This document shows positions 54,519-63,840 of a stretch of 64,000 bases of DNA, piece by piece. Numbering within the stretch: position 1 is the first letter of the stretch; each line of letters starts with the position of its first letter. The position numbers were made by a program, and so were the translations under genes. A model generated the notes under the pieces. The model saw only the letters and a program-made list of their open reading frames with translations, was not told where the DNA came from and ran no database searches. Location: contig NZ_CP028923.1 of NCBI RefSeq assembly GCF_005166025.1, forward strand, positions 3,164,001 through 3,228,000. Reading direction: 5' to 3'. The stretch comes from Mangrovivirga cuniculi (GTDB taxonomy: Bacteria; Bacteroidota; Bacteroidia; Cytophagales; Cyclobacteriaceae).

Positions 54519-56150
54519 CTATTTTTTTAAGGGCGCTTCTATCTTTTTCTCTGCAAGCATCACCGCTTTATAAATATTCAACACACCTCCTGTGCGACTT
54601 AGTTCTCCAAATTTAACTTCATCTTCCGAACCAGGGAGAGTAACACTATTATCGGAAAGATCTGTAGCTGTTTCAACTAAAATATCTTTTACCTCTGAAG
54701 CTTTAAGATGTGGGAAGTAAGACATCAAAATCGCAGCAGCACCGGAGGTAACAGGGGCTGAAAAAGATGTTCCCGATGCTACTTTATAACTATTATCAGG
54801 TGAGGTACTATAAATATCTACACCTGGTGCAAAAAGATCTACTGTTTGATCCCCGTAGTTACTAAAACTTCCCACCATTTCCTTCTCTGGTTTCCAGTTT
54901 AATGCACCAACTTCAAGCCAGTTTGATGCTTCAGTTCCATCCAAATAAAACCTGGTTGGGAAATTATCCTTTTCATCTATATCTTTTGAACTATTACCTG
55001 CAGCATGTACTAAAAGAACATTATTAGCTTCTGCATATTTTACTGCATTTTCTACTGCTTCCTGATTTGGAGAAAACGATTTACCAAAACTCATATTAAT
55101 AATCCTGGCACCATTATCAACTGCATAATAAATCGCATTAGCCACATCCTTATCTCTCTCGTCTCCATTAGGAACTGCTCTTACTGCCATTATCTTTACA
55201 TTATCAGCTACACCATCAATCCCAATATCGTTATTTCTAACTGCTCCAATTACTCCTGCGACAAAAGTACCGTGAAATGCAAAACCACCCTCTACATCAT
55301 TATTTCCATAATACTTTTCATTAACATTCTCGATGCTATCACCAACAATATCTCGTGAATTATATTCGGTATTGTATCCATATTCGATCGCTGTGGTGAA
55401 ATAATCTTTAGCTTCTTCAAGTTGATCCTGGGAGATTTCCTGGGAATATACGTATCCCATGAAATTTTTTGCCATTAAAAGAGACTCATCTTTTGTTTCT
55501 AAAGACATCACCATTTCACTGGTGAGGCTGTCTGTATCAAAATGCTTTTTCAGAGCCTTGCTATATCTTTCATAACTTGAATAAAAGCCTTTAAATCCTT
55601 CGTATTGCTTTACTATTTGTCCCTTTTGAGCTTCAAACTGTTTCTTAATAGCTAAAAAATAATCGTATTCCGGATCGTTTTCACGATCTTTATCAGAGAT
55701 ATTATCAAATTTTTCAGTCAGCCTTTTGTATTCTCGGGTTAGCTCATAGGTATCCCGGATTACATTTTCATCTTTACCTCCGATGAAGTTCCATCCATGA
55801 ATATCATCAATATATCCGTTACCATCATCATCAATGCCATTTCCTGCAACTTCATCTTCATTAATCCATATAACTTCTGAAAGATCCTCGTGATCAGGAT
55901 CCACACCGCTGTCTATTACTGCTACAATTACAGTGGTTGATTTTTTTCCTTCTAGAATTTTATATGCTAATTCTGTTTCAACACCTCGTACAGCATCCAT
56001 CCCATAAGATTTATTAAACCAATTGGCAGGTGCTTCAGAAATATAAATAGAGGTATCGTTTTTCGTGTTTTGGATTTGGCCAAACACGATAAAAGAAATG
56101 GTTGTCAGGCCAAAAAAAGCTGCATTTTTGAGAGTAATTAAATATTTCAT
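54519..56150 (-). CDS. exported S8 subtilisin-like serine peptidase with large insertion
   Basis: 543 residues with a signal peptide (MKYLITLKNAAFFGLTTISF). Catalytic residues: D80 (VAVIDSGVDPDHEDL), H293 (FHGTFVAGVIG), oxyanion N386 (HAAGNSSKD) and S462 (ASGTSFSAPVTSGAAA). Between D and H lie 213 residues, far more than the usual 30-60. The inserted part (about 130-280) is helical and highly charged. It may act as a regulatory or substrate-binding arm. Confidence 0.9.
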   Translation of the reverse strand: MKYLITLKNAAFFGLTTISFIVFGQIQNTKNDTSIYISEAPANWFNKSYGMDAVRGVETELAYKILEGKKSTTVIVAVIDSGVDPDHEDLSEVIWINEDEVAGNGIDDDGNGYIDDIHGWNFIGGKDENVIRDTYELTREYKRLTEKFDNISDKDRENDPEYDYFLAIKKQFEAQKGQIVKQYEGFKGFYSSYERYSKALKKHFDTDSLTSEMVMSLETKDESLLMAKNFMGYVYSQEISQDQLEEAKDYFTTAIEYGYNTEYNSRDIVGDSIENVNEKYYGNNDVEGGFAFHGTFVAGVIGAVRNNDIGIDGVADNVKIMAVRAVPNGDERDKDVANAIYYAVDNGARIINMSFGKSFSPNQEAVENAVKYAEANNVLLVHAAGNSSKDIDEKDNFPTRFYLDGTEASNWLEVGALNWKPEKEMVGSFSNYGDQTVDLFAPGVDIYSTSPDNSYKVASGTSFSAPVTSGAAAILMSYFPHLKASEVKDILVETATDLSDNSVTLPGSEDEVKFGELSRTGGVLNIYKAVMLAEKKIEAPLKK

Positions 56151-56264
56151 ATATGTGATCGTAATTCTATAAAATAAACGGAAGAATGCCGGAAACGGTC
56201 AGCGAAAGTAATATTTTTGGCAATTCTACACATTAATTAACCTCAATAATACCAAAAATTGAGG

Positions 56265-56819
56265 TTAACTGATAGATTTATCTATTAAAAGAGACATACA
56301 TTCATCAACATCGTTCACCCATTTTACTGAAGTGTAGATACTTTTTGACAAAAAGCCTTCTTCTACACATTTTTCAATATGGGCCTTCAGGTGATCGTAG
56401 AAACCTTCACTATTGATCACCACGATAGGCTTGACATGATACCCAAGCTGAAACCAGGTATATATTTCAAAAAATTCATCTAAAGTACCAATACCTCCGG
56501 GGATGATTATAAAAGCATCTGAAAGATCATACATCCTCTCTTTTCGCCCATGCATGGTATCTGTCATATACAGTCGTGATAAGGACATATGGGCCACTTC
56601 CCTTTGCGCCAGACTCCTTGGTATAACTCCTTCAACTTCCCCCTTATTTTCCAGGACAGCATCAGCAATTACTCCCATCAACCCAACTTTACCTCCTCCG
56701 TAAATTAATTTTATATTTCTTGTAGCTAGAGACTTTCCCAGATATCTTGCATATCTTGAGAAAAGAGGATTATCTCCGGGGCGAGATCCACAAAAAACTG
56801 CTACACTATTTATTTGCAT
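56265..56819 (-). CDS. LOG-family protein (TIGR00730, lysine decarboxylase-like)
   Basis: 184 residues. Conserved SVAVFCGSRPGDNP, LIYGGGKVGLMGVIADAVL, MHGRKERMYDLSDAFI and the PGGxGTxxE motif IIPGGIGTLDEFFE. LOG proteins are cytokinin riboside 5'-monophosphate phosphoribohydrolases; in bacteria they hydrolyse nucleoside monophosphates. The stop-to-start gap to the upstream MiaE gene is 15 bp, so they are likely co-transcribed. Confidence 0.9.
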   Translation of the reverse strand: MQINSVAVFCGSRPGDNPLFSRYARYLGKSLATRNIKLIYGGGKVGLMGVIADAVLENKGEVEGVIPRSLAQREVAHMSLSRLYMTDTMHGRKERMYDLSDAFIIIPGGIGTLDEFFEIYTWFQLGYHVKPIVVINSEGFYDHLKAHIEKCVEEGFLSKSIYTSVKWVNDVDECMSLLIDKSIS

Positions 56820-56834
56820 ATTGGTAAATTAAGA

Positions 56835-57440
56835 TTAATGCATTCTGTCTGATCTTATTTCAAGATTCTTAATGATCTCTGCTTCCTCGTTGAGCAATTC
56901 CTGCCACCTTTTTAATACCATTTCTTCAGGTTTATATTTCTTCGCCAATTCGAGAAAATTTCTGTAATGGCCGGCTTCAGAGATCATTAGCTGGTAATAA
57001 AACTCACTTAGTTCCTTATCTTCAATGTTTTTATGAAGCATTTTAAATCTTTCACAACTACGTGCTTCTATTAATGCATTCATTAGTAGTTTCTCTACGA
57101 GCTGATCCTCCCTGCTTCCTCCTTTCCTTATTTTCTTGGCAAGGGCAGCAACATATTCATCCTTCCTCATTTTCCCAAGCTTCATCCCTCTCTTTTTTAA
57201 CTGCTCAATCACCATTTCAAAATGAGACCACTCTTCCGTCACCACCGGTGTAAGCATTTCAACCAGTTCTTCTTTATCAGGATACGTTACTATCAAACTA
57301 ATACAAGATGAAGCTGCTTTTTGTTCACAATACGCATGATCAATTAAAATATCTTCGATATTCATCCCTGCTATATCAGCCCATCTCGGATCTGTTGGTA
57401 AATGAAGCCCTAATACACTTTTATCTATATTGTCATTCAT
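56835..57440 (-). CDS. MiaE-like tRNA hydroxylase, copy 2
   Basis: 201 residues. Diiron ligand segments HAYCEQKAASS, EEWSHFEMV, LIEARSCERF and SEAGHYRNF are all present. The N-terminal LGLHLPTDPRWADIA segment is that of the main Bacteroidota MiaE. Copy 1 at 37362-37946 is clearly different in sequence. It lies between the LOG gene and the porin gene, four bases after the porin stop. Confidence 0.85.
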   Translation of the reverse strand: MNDNIDKSVLGLHLPTDPRWADIAGMNIEDILIDHAYCEQKAASSCISLIVTYPDKEELVEMLTPVVTEEWSHFEMVIEQLKKRGMKLGKMRKDEYVAALAKKIRKGGSREDQLVEKLLMNALIEARSCERFKMLHKNIEDKELSEFYYQLMISEAGHYRNFLELAKKYKPEEMVLKRWQELLNEEAEIIKNLEIRSDRMH

Positions 57441-57443
57441 AAC

Positions 57444-59383
57444 TTAATCAAAAAATAACCAGCTAACTCCAAAGTCAAACACTCGTCCTTGTAGTGGATA
57501 AGCAGGTGTTATATAATATCCGTCATTCATTAACCCTTGATTAAAATGCTTTAACTTAAGAGAAAAACGCCAGCGATCTACCTGAAAATTTACGAAAAAA
57601 TCTGCGATAATATAATCTTTACTCTTGTACGCGTTTTGTATAAAATACCTTTGTATTGCAGGATCGTATGCCATAGCATAAAAACCTGAACGATAATTTG
57701 CACTAAAACCTGTCCTTAAAAGAAGTGATCCCTGAAATAAAGAGTTTTGGTAGAATATAGATGCATTTCCAAATAAATCAGGCACCCTGTACACCTCTGA
57801 AGCATTATCAGACAAGATAGAATATTTACCATCTAATTCAATTCCGACATTCTTAAATACTCTGAATTTGAAACTTAATCCGGCATTTAGAACTTGAAAA
57901 TTTTCAGAAAATTGAGCGGGAAGGGTATCTGCCGAATAATAAACGTAGTTATTGTAATTATTCACACTCACATACGGTGCAATTAACTGCTCGCCAAGAT
58001 TAATTTTTAGCTTACCATATAATTTATCTGCTGATACGTCTTCAAAATTATTTTCCCACCCCCTGTGATTTCCCAGGTATTTTTGAAAAACGTAATCCGG
58101 TTTATAAGTAATTCTTTTAAAACCAGCGTCAATCCAATCAGTTTCTAGTAAAGCGTCGATGTTATACGTTTGACCAAGAAGATATTCTACTGTTCCCGAC
58201 AACTTATTTCGCTGATTTAAATCATAAGATAGATATCCTCCCAGAAAAAGTTCATTTCTAGTAGCAGTACCTCCTATTTGTTCAGAGTCAATTATCAAAT
58301 AACGATGCTTGAAAAATGCTCTGTAGAAAACTCTGTTCGTGCCCCCTGTAAGGCCTGCTTCATTTTTCATTGTTGTGAAAAATACTCTGTCAAATGTATT
58401 TTCTTCATCCAGATATATATCATTAAAAAATCCTGAAGCCAGATTTCCATCTGTAGGCTCTACTGTAAAAGTATTTCTCTCCTGGTTGTATTCCAGCTCG
58501 TGATAAAACCTCAAAATACCTGTTGGTCTGAAGGTTTGTAATAAATATCCATTTACTACCCTGTAATTCGAACCAGCTCCCTGAAGGGCAGGAGTAATAC
58601 TTGATTGATCGTTTAAGCCTTGAAGAGCTGTATTCTCATCCAGAAAATTGGCCACCCCACCTGACTCTGCAACTTTATGAGAATGACGGAATAACCTGGT
58701 CATAAAGCTATAAGTACTATCTTTATTGATAAAATTAGCATTTAGATCATAGGCAATCCCCACTGCTTGATTATCAAAACGCCTCACAGGACCAAGATTC
58801 TTATCTGCTGCGATTCTGAAAAGATTAAATCCCAGGTTAAATCGCTCATTTACATTTCTGGAAAAAGCAATATCAACTTTGTTTCTATTCCCCCGCCAAA
58901 CAACACTTCAACTTCAGTAAAAGGTCCCTTGGTGTTAAAGAACCGTTGTTGATACGGGGTTCGAACATATGGTTTATAAGCGGTGAATCCGGAGCGCAAT
59001 CCCGGTGTGGAAGGTAAGTCAGGATACAAATCAAATATTGCGGTAGCCAGATTACCTAGGTTCTGAGCCTCGTAATTCATTATTTCGAGCATCTCAAATT
59101 TGCCGAAATTGCCGAGGGTGGTATCTATCCTGTAATGAATTTCCTTACTGTTCTTGACATCTTCAGCTTTTATGTAATATAAAGTGAAAGGTCCATAAGG
59201 ATTTTTGGCTGAATCAAGCTTGAGCTTCCCATCATCTTCTTCAGGAACAGAAACAGTATCCTCATTCATATCAAAGTACTCGTCCCTTCCCATTCCGCTA
59301 CCCCGTGGAGTACGAATTTGCGAGAAGGAATCATATCCCTGAAAAATAAGAATTAATAAAAAAATAAATTTCCCCAATCTCAT
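57444..59383 (-). pseudogene. putative porin with 1-base frameshift
   Basis: The first part starts MRLGKFIFLLILIFQGYDSF (ATG 59381-59383; signal peptide) and reads to VEVLFGGG, where a run of five C (58890-58894) shifts it to a stop at 58850. Adding one base restores NRNKVDIAFSRNVNERF and then the open 447-residue second part ending FDFGVSWLFFD, which is a clear last strand. Together they form a putative porin (PF14121-type) of about 640 residues. It may be inactive, phase-variable, or a sequencing error. Confidence 0.8.
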
Positions 59384-59429
59384 AACTGTTGGCAAAAATA
59401 ACCATCGGTGCATAACTACCCTATAAAAA

Positions 59430-60482
59430 TCATCCTTTATTGATACCATTTATTCGGAAGTCTAATAAATTAAGAAATTCATCTTCCTCTGATTTATCAA
59501 TAAACATCATTGAGATAGGCTGAATTATAAAATTCACATTTTCACTATTTACATCAATAGTATGTGGTTTGATTCTCATCCAGTCCTTCTCGCTTACAAC
59601 GATATCTGAAAGGTTATTCTCATTGCAATAATCCAGCCATTTTTTCACATCCGAAGCTTTGAAATTATAATGATCAGGATAATTATAATGTTTACGAATA
59701 TCCGTAATACCATCCAGATGTTTTTTAAAATGTAATGGATTGGCTATTCCGGTCACTAGTACAGCTTTTTTATTATATGACCTTACCAGACCCTTTTCAT
59801 TTACCGGCTGACTATAACCAACTGTTGTGAAAAAGACAGGAACTTCTTTTTTCGTATACTTAAGTATATTTTTCTTGAAATGAATTTTATTCTGTTCTGA
59901 TAATTGTTCCGGAGATTTTGTCACTAGAACTACATCGGCTCTTTTAGCGCCAAATCTTGACTCCCGCAACCTTCCAACCGGAAGAATATAATCATCAAAA
60001 AATGGCTTATCATAAGTGGTTAATAATACGAGGAAATGAGGATTTACGTGCCGGTGCTGAAATATGTCATCTAAAAATATAAGCGATGTTTCCGGTCTGT
60101 GATATAAAATTTCAGGAATACCATGAATACGTTCTTCGTCGACAGCAACTGTGATTTCCTGACCAAATTTAGAATAAAACTGTAAAGGTTCATCTCCAAT
60201 ATCAACAGCTGTACTGCGATAATCTGCCATTAAAAACCCTTTAGTTCTTCTGCCATACCCCCGGCTTAATGTGGCAACTTTCTCTTTTTCTTTAAATTTT
60301 GAAATTAAATATTCTACAGCTGGAGTTTTGCCGGTTCCACCGACTGACAAATTACCCACACCAATAGTTTTAACATCAAACCTGAAAGATCTCGAATATC
60401 CGATATCGAAAAGATGATTTCTAAGTTTAATTATCAATCCGTAAATTAGTGCAAATGGCCAGAGCAAATGCTTTAACATCAT
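59430..60482 (-). CDS. lpxK: tetraacyldisaccharide 4'-kinase
   Basis: 350 residues from ATG 60480-60482; an earlier TTG at 60492 is possible. N-terminal helix (LLWPFALIYGLIIKLRNHL), then the Walker A motif VGNLSVGGTGKTPAVEYLI, the RGYGRRTKGF stretch, DEPLQF and the DDIFQHRH motif near residue 145, all typical of LpxK. It phosphorylates the 4' position of the lipid A disaccharide at the inner membrane. Its 3' end overlaps the long form of the porin gene. Confidence 0.95.
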   Translation of the reverse strand: MMLKHLLWPFALIYGLIIKLRNHLFDIGYSRSFRFDVKTIGVGNLSVGGTGKTPAVEYLISKFKEKEKVATLSRGYGRRTKGFLMADYRSTAVDIGDEPLQFYSKFGQEITVAVDEERIHGIPEILYHRPETSLIFLDDIFQHRHVNPHFLVLLTTYDKPFFDDYILPVGRLRESRFGAKRADVVLVTKSPEQLSEQNKIHFKKNILKYTKKEVPVFFTTVGYSQPVNEKGLVRSYNKKAVLVTGIANPLHFKKHLDGITDIRKHYNYPDHYNFKASDVKKWLDYCNENNLSDIVVSEKDWMRIKPHTIDVNSENVNFIIQPISMMFIDKSEEDEFLNLLDFRINGINKG

Positions 60483-60538
60483 TGGGTATGGCAATTAAAA
60501 TATTGTAGTTTTGAATTCAACTGCAAAGTATTTACAAT

Positions 60539-61636
60539 ATGACGAAAATAAAAGATGTCATCAACTATTTAGAAACCTGGGCCCCACCTTCACTTCAGGA
60601 AGGCTATGATAACAGCAGGCTAATTGTTGGTAATCCTTCAGATGAAATAAGTAATGTTCTGATCACATTAGATTGTGTTGAAGAGGTAGTTGAAGAAGCA
60701 ATAGAAAAAGGTGCAAATCTAATTATTGCCCATCATCCGATTGTTTTTAAAGGACTGAAAAGCCTTACCGGTAAAAACTACGTGGAAAGAACTGTTATAA
60801 AAGCTATCAAAAATGATATTGCTATTTATGCGATTCATACTAACCTCGATAACGTTGTGACCGGTGTTAATGCGAAATTAGCAGAAAAAATAGGGTTAAG
60901 TAATTTAAAAATCCTTCAGCCTAAAAATAACAACTTACAAAAGCTGGTAGTTTTTGTTCCCGAGTCTCATGCTGAAAAGGTATTAACCGCGATGGGTGAA
61001 GCAGGAGCCGGACAAATCGGTGATTATAAAAATTGCAGCTTTTCTGTAAAGGGAACAGGAAGCTTCCAACCTACTGACAATGCCAATCCTTACATTGGGG
61101 AATCTGGCAAATTAGAGAAAGTAGAAGAAAAAAGAATAGAAGTTCTTGTCCCCAGGCATTTAAGTGGAAATATTCTTAATGCTGCGAAAAATGCTCATCC
61201 TTACGAAGAAATGGCATACTACTTAAATGACCTTTCAAATGTTAATCAGGAAACCGGTTCAGGTATGATCGGTACCCTTGAGGAAGAAATGGATTCGAAG
61301 GAGTTTTTGTTATTGCTTAAAGAAAAATTAAATTTAAAAACAATCAGGCATACTAATCTCGTTAATAAAAAGGTGAGGAAGATTGGATTGTGCGGAGGGG
61401 CTGGTAGTTTTTTATTAAGCAGAGCAAAGAGTTCTGGGTGCGATATTTACATTACAGGAGATTTTAAATATCATGAATTCTTTGATGCTGAAGACAAAAT
61501 AATTATTGCTGACATCGGCCACTATGAAAGTGAAGTATTTACAAAAGAATTAATAAAAGAGAAATTATATAAAAAATTCACTAATATTGCATTCAATTTA
61601 TCCGAATTTAATTCGAATCCGGTTAATTATCTATAA
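60539..61636 (+). CDS. Nif3-like dinuclear metal center protein
   Basis: 365 residues, the longer form with a middle CutA1-like domain. Metal ligands: IIAHHPIVFKG (HH), AIHTNLDNVVTGVN (H..N.D), and C-terminal IADIGHYESE (H..E). The core phrases SLQEGYDNSRLIVGNPSDEI and NAAKNAHPYEEMAYYLNDL match YbgI/YqfO. It forms a hexameric ring; the reaction is uncertain (GTP cyclohydrolase I-like or NIF3-type). Its stop directly abuts the next gene's ATG. Confidence 0.9.
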   Translation: MTKIKDVINYLETWAPPSLQEGYDNSRLIVGNPSDEISNVLITLDCVEEVVEEAIEKGANLIIAHHPIVFKGLKSLTGKNYVERTVIKAIKNDIAIYAIHTNLDNVVTGVNAKLAEKIGLSNLKILQPKNNNLQKLVVFVPESHAEKVLTAMGEAGAGQIGDYKNCSFSVKGTGSFQPTDNANPYIGESGKLEKVEEKRIEVLVPRHLSGNILNAAKNAHPYEEMAYYLNDLSNVNQETGSGMIGTLEEEMDSKEFLLLLKEKLNLKTIRHTNLVNKKVRKIGLCGGAGSFLLSRAKSSGCDIYITGDFKYHEFFDAEDKIIIADIGHYESEVFTKELIKEKLYKKFTNIAFNLSEFNSNPVNYL

Positions 61637-62449
61637 ATGGAACGTACAGTAGCTCAAAAATTAGACGCTTTAATCAAGCTTCAAACAATAGACTCAGAAT
61701 TAGATGAAATCAAGAAAATCAGAGGGGCACTACCTGAAGAGGTTGGTGATCTTGAAGACGATCTTGAAGGTTTAAAAACCAGAAAATCTAAGCAAGAGGC
61801 TAAAATTGAAGAGCTTGAAGCAGAAATCAACAAAAGAAAATCTGGTATAAAAGAATCAGAAGCTCTTATCACAAAATATAAAGATCAGCAGAACAATGTT
61901 CGTAATAACCGCGAATATGATGCGATCACTAAAGAGCTTGAACTTCAGGAATTAGAAATCCAGGTACACGAAAAGAAGATTAAAGAAGCTTCAAACAAAA
62001 TAGAGCAAGTGAAATCTGAAATAGAAAACACTACTGCTTTAATTGAAGATAAAGAAGCGGACCTTCAGGAAAAAAAGAAAGAACTTGAGGCTTTAACTTC
62101 TGAAAGTGAGGAAGACGAAAAGAAATTACTGAAAGACAGAGAAAAAGCAGTAAAAGATATTGAAGACAATCTATACCGTTACTATGAAAGATTACGTAAG
62201 CACCTTACAAATGGTCTTGCTGTTGTAACTGTAAAGAATGGCGCTGCTCAAGGATGTAACATTGTAATTCCTCCGCAGAAAATTGCTGAAATCAGAGAAA
62301 GAAAAAGATTGATCATCGACGAGCACAGTGGCAGAATCCTTGCAGGTGTTGATGATGATCCTGAATTCCAGTCTGATACCATCAAAAAACCTAAAAGAAG
62401 AACAACTAAGAGAAAGACAAAAACAAAGACTACGAAGAAAAAGTCTTAA
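61637..62449 (+). CDS. zf-RING_7-family coiled-coil protein with degenerate zinc ribbon
   Basis: 270 residues. A long coiled coil occupies residues 1-180 (many E/K heptads). The C-terminal domain keeps VVTVKNGAAQGCNIVIPPQK and RLIIDEHSGRILAG. Most homologues have CGGC and CEYCGR here; this one keeps only one cysteine (QGCN). Zinc binding is therefore unlikely. A basic tail (KKPKRRTTKRKTKTKTTKKK) follows. It directly follows Nif3, a conserved pairing in Bacteroidota. Confidence 0.85.
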   Translation: MERTVAQKLDALIKLQTIDSELDEIKKIRGALPEEVGDLEDDLEGLKTRKSKQEAKIEELEAEINKRKSGIKESEALITKYKDQQNNVRNNREYDAITKELELQELEIQVHEKKIKEASNKIEQVKSEIENTTALIEDKEADLQEKKKELEALTSESEEDEKKLLKDREKAVKDIEDNLYRYYERLRKHLTNGLAVVTVKNGAAQGCNIVIPPQKIAEIRERKRLIIDEHSGRILAGVDDDPEFQSDTIKKPKRRTTKRKTKTKTTKKKS

Positions 62450-62451
62450 AA

Positions 62452-63840
62452 GTGTTTTTCAATTTTACCGATATTACAAAACAGGCATGCCTTATATGGT
62501 TATGCCTGTTTTTTTTATTTAATTTCAATACCTTCTCTCAACCCTCAGATGCATTTTTTGATCTGAAAAAAGATCAACCAACAGAATATAAAAAACTATA
62601 TTCTGAGGGTATCAAAGTTTTATTAAATCCACAAATAGATAAGGCAGAAGAAACAATTGAGGAAATTGAGGAATTCATCGATGCGCCTGGTACTTCAGAA
62701 TATCTTAAATGCAGAGCATATCTGTTGATTTCAATGATAGAAGCCAGGTATGAAAATAATTTTTCGGCATTCAGGAATTTCAGAAAAGCTCATTCTATTT
62801 ATAAGGAAAATAAAGATCTCGACGAAAAGTATGCTTTACCTGGAGGATTAATGCATCTAACCTTATCTTCAGTTCCTAAAAAATACGCATGGATATTAGA
62901 TATTTTGGGACTTAACGGAAGTAAGGAAACTGGTATTAAACTCATTGATCAGGCTTCAGAAAATAAAGAAAGCTTTGAAGGCAGAGAAGCCAGGTTGATA
63001 TACCCATTAATAGCTAACTATTTTTTACAAGATCAGGCCTTAGCCAGGAAAAAGGCAGACCAGTTAAATCTGGAGTCTAATCTGGATCTTATTGTTTTCC
63101 TTATTAGTAATTCGAAAGCCAGAGGTGGAAATGCAATTGTTGCTAACATCAATAAATTTGATGATGAAGTATTTAAACTTTTCCCTCCCGCTTATTTTCT
63201 GATTGGTGAAACGTTTTTAAGAAAAGGTGATTATGCCATGGCAAGAAATCACCTTAACATATTCAGGAATAAGCAATCATCTAATGAATATTTATCCGCT
63301 GCTAATCTGAATATATTCCTTTCTTTTTATTTAAATAATCAAATCGATGAAGGAAAAAGATTTTTATCTACCGTTGATTATTATAGTGAAAAAACTGAAG
63401 CTGACAGATATGCAAATGAATATTTAAAAAATTTCGATTTTGATTCCGAAAATTATAAAATGATCTGGAAACTCAGGCTTGCTACTGATGGAGGTTTCGA
63501 CCGATTCGCCCAAAATATAATAGATAAAGATCCCGACTTTAAAAAAAGAGAACACCAGACGGAATGGATTTACAGAAAAGCCCGCTTTTTTCATAATACT
63601 GGTGATATAGAAAAGGCAAAAAATGACTATCTCTCTATCATCAGTCTTCAAAAAGACAATAATTGGTATTATGCCCCCAACTCCTGCATACAGTTAGCAC
63701 GAATATATTTGGAAGAAGACCATCCAGATAAGGCAAAGCTATACCTCAATAAAATAAAGTCTTACAACAATTATCCTTACCAGGAATCAATCGAATATGA
63801 AGCTAATCTAATATCCAGGGAAATTAAAAATGAACAATAA
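62452..63840 (+). CDS. exported helical-repeat (TPR-like) protein
   Basis: 462 residues, starting at GTG two bases past the previous stop; no in-frame ATG is near. Signal peptide (CLIWLCLFFLFNFNTFS) and a helical body with TPR-like pairs such as YLKCRAYLLISMIEARYENN, LIGETFLRKGDYAMARNHLN and WIYRKARFFHNTGDIEKAKN. It probably interacts with other envelope proteins. It forms one transcription unit with Nif3 and the coiled-coil gene. Confidence 0.65.
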   Translation: MFFNFTDITKQACLIWLCLFFLFNFNTFSQPSDAFFDLKKDQPTEYKKLYSEGIKVLLNPQIDKAEETIEEIEEFIDAPGTSEYLKCRAYLLISMIEARYENNFSAFRNFRKAHSIYKENKDLDEKYALPGGLMHLTLSSVPKKYAWILDILGLNGSKETGIKLIDQASENKESFEGREARLIYPLIANYFLQDQALARKKADQLNLESNLDLIVFLISNSKARGGNAIVANINKFDDEVFKLFPPAYFLIGETFLRKGDYAMARNHLNIFRNKQSSNEYLSAANLNIFLSFYLNNQIDEGKRFLSTVDYYSEKTEADRYANEYLKNFDFDSENYKMIWKLRLATDGGFDRFAQNIIDKDPDFKKREHQTEWIYRKARFFHNTGDIEKAKNDYLSIISLQKDNNWYYAPNSCIQLARIYLEEDHPDKAKLYLNKIKSYNNYPYQESIEYEANLISREIKNEQ

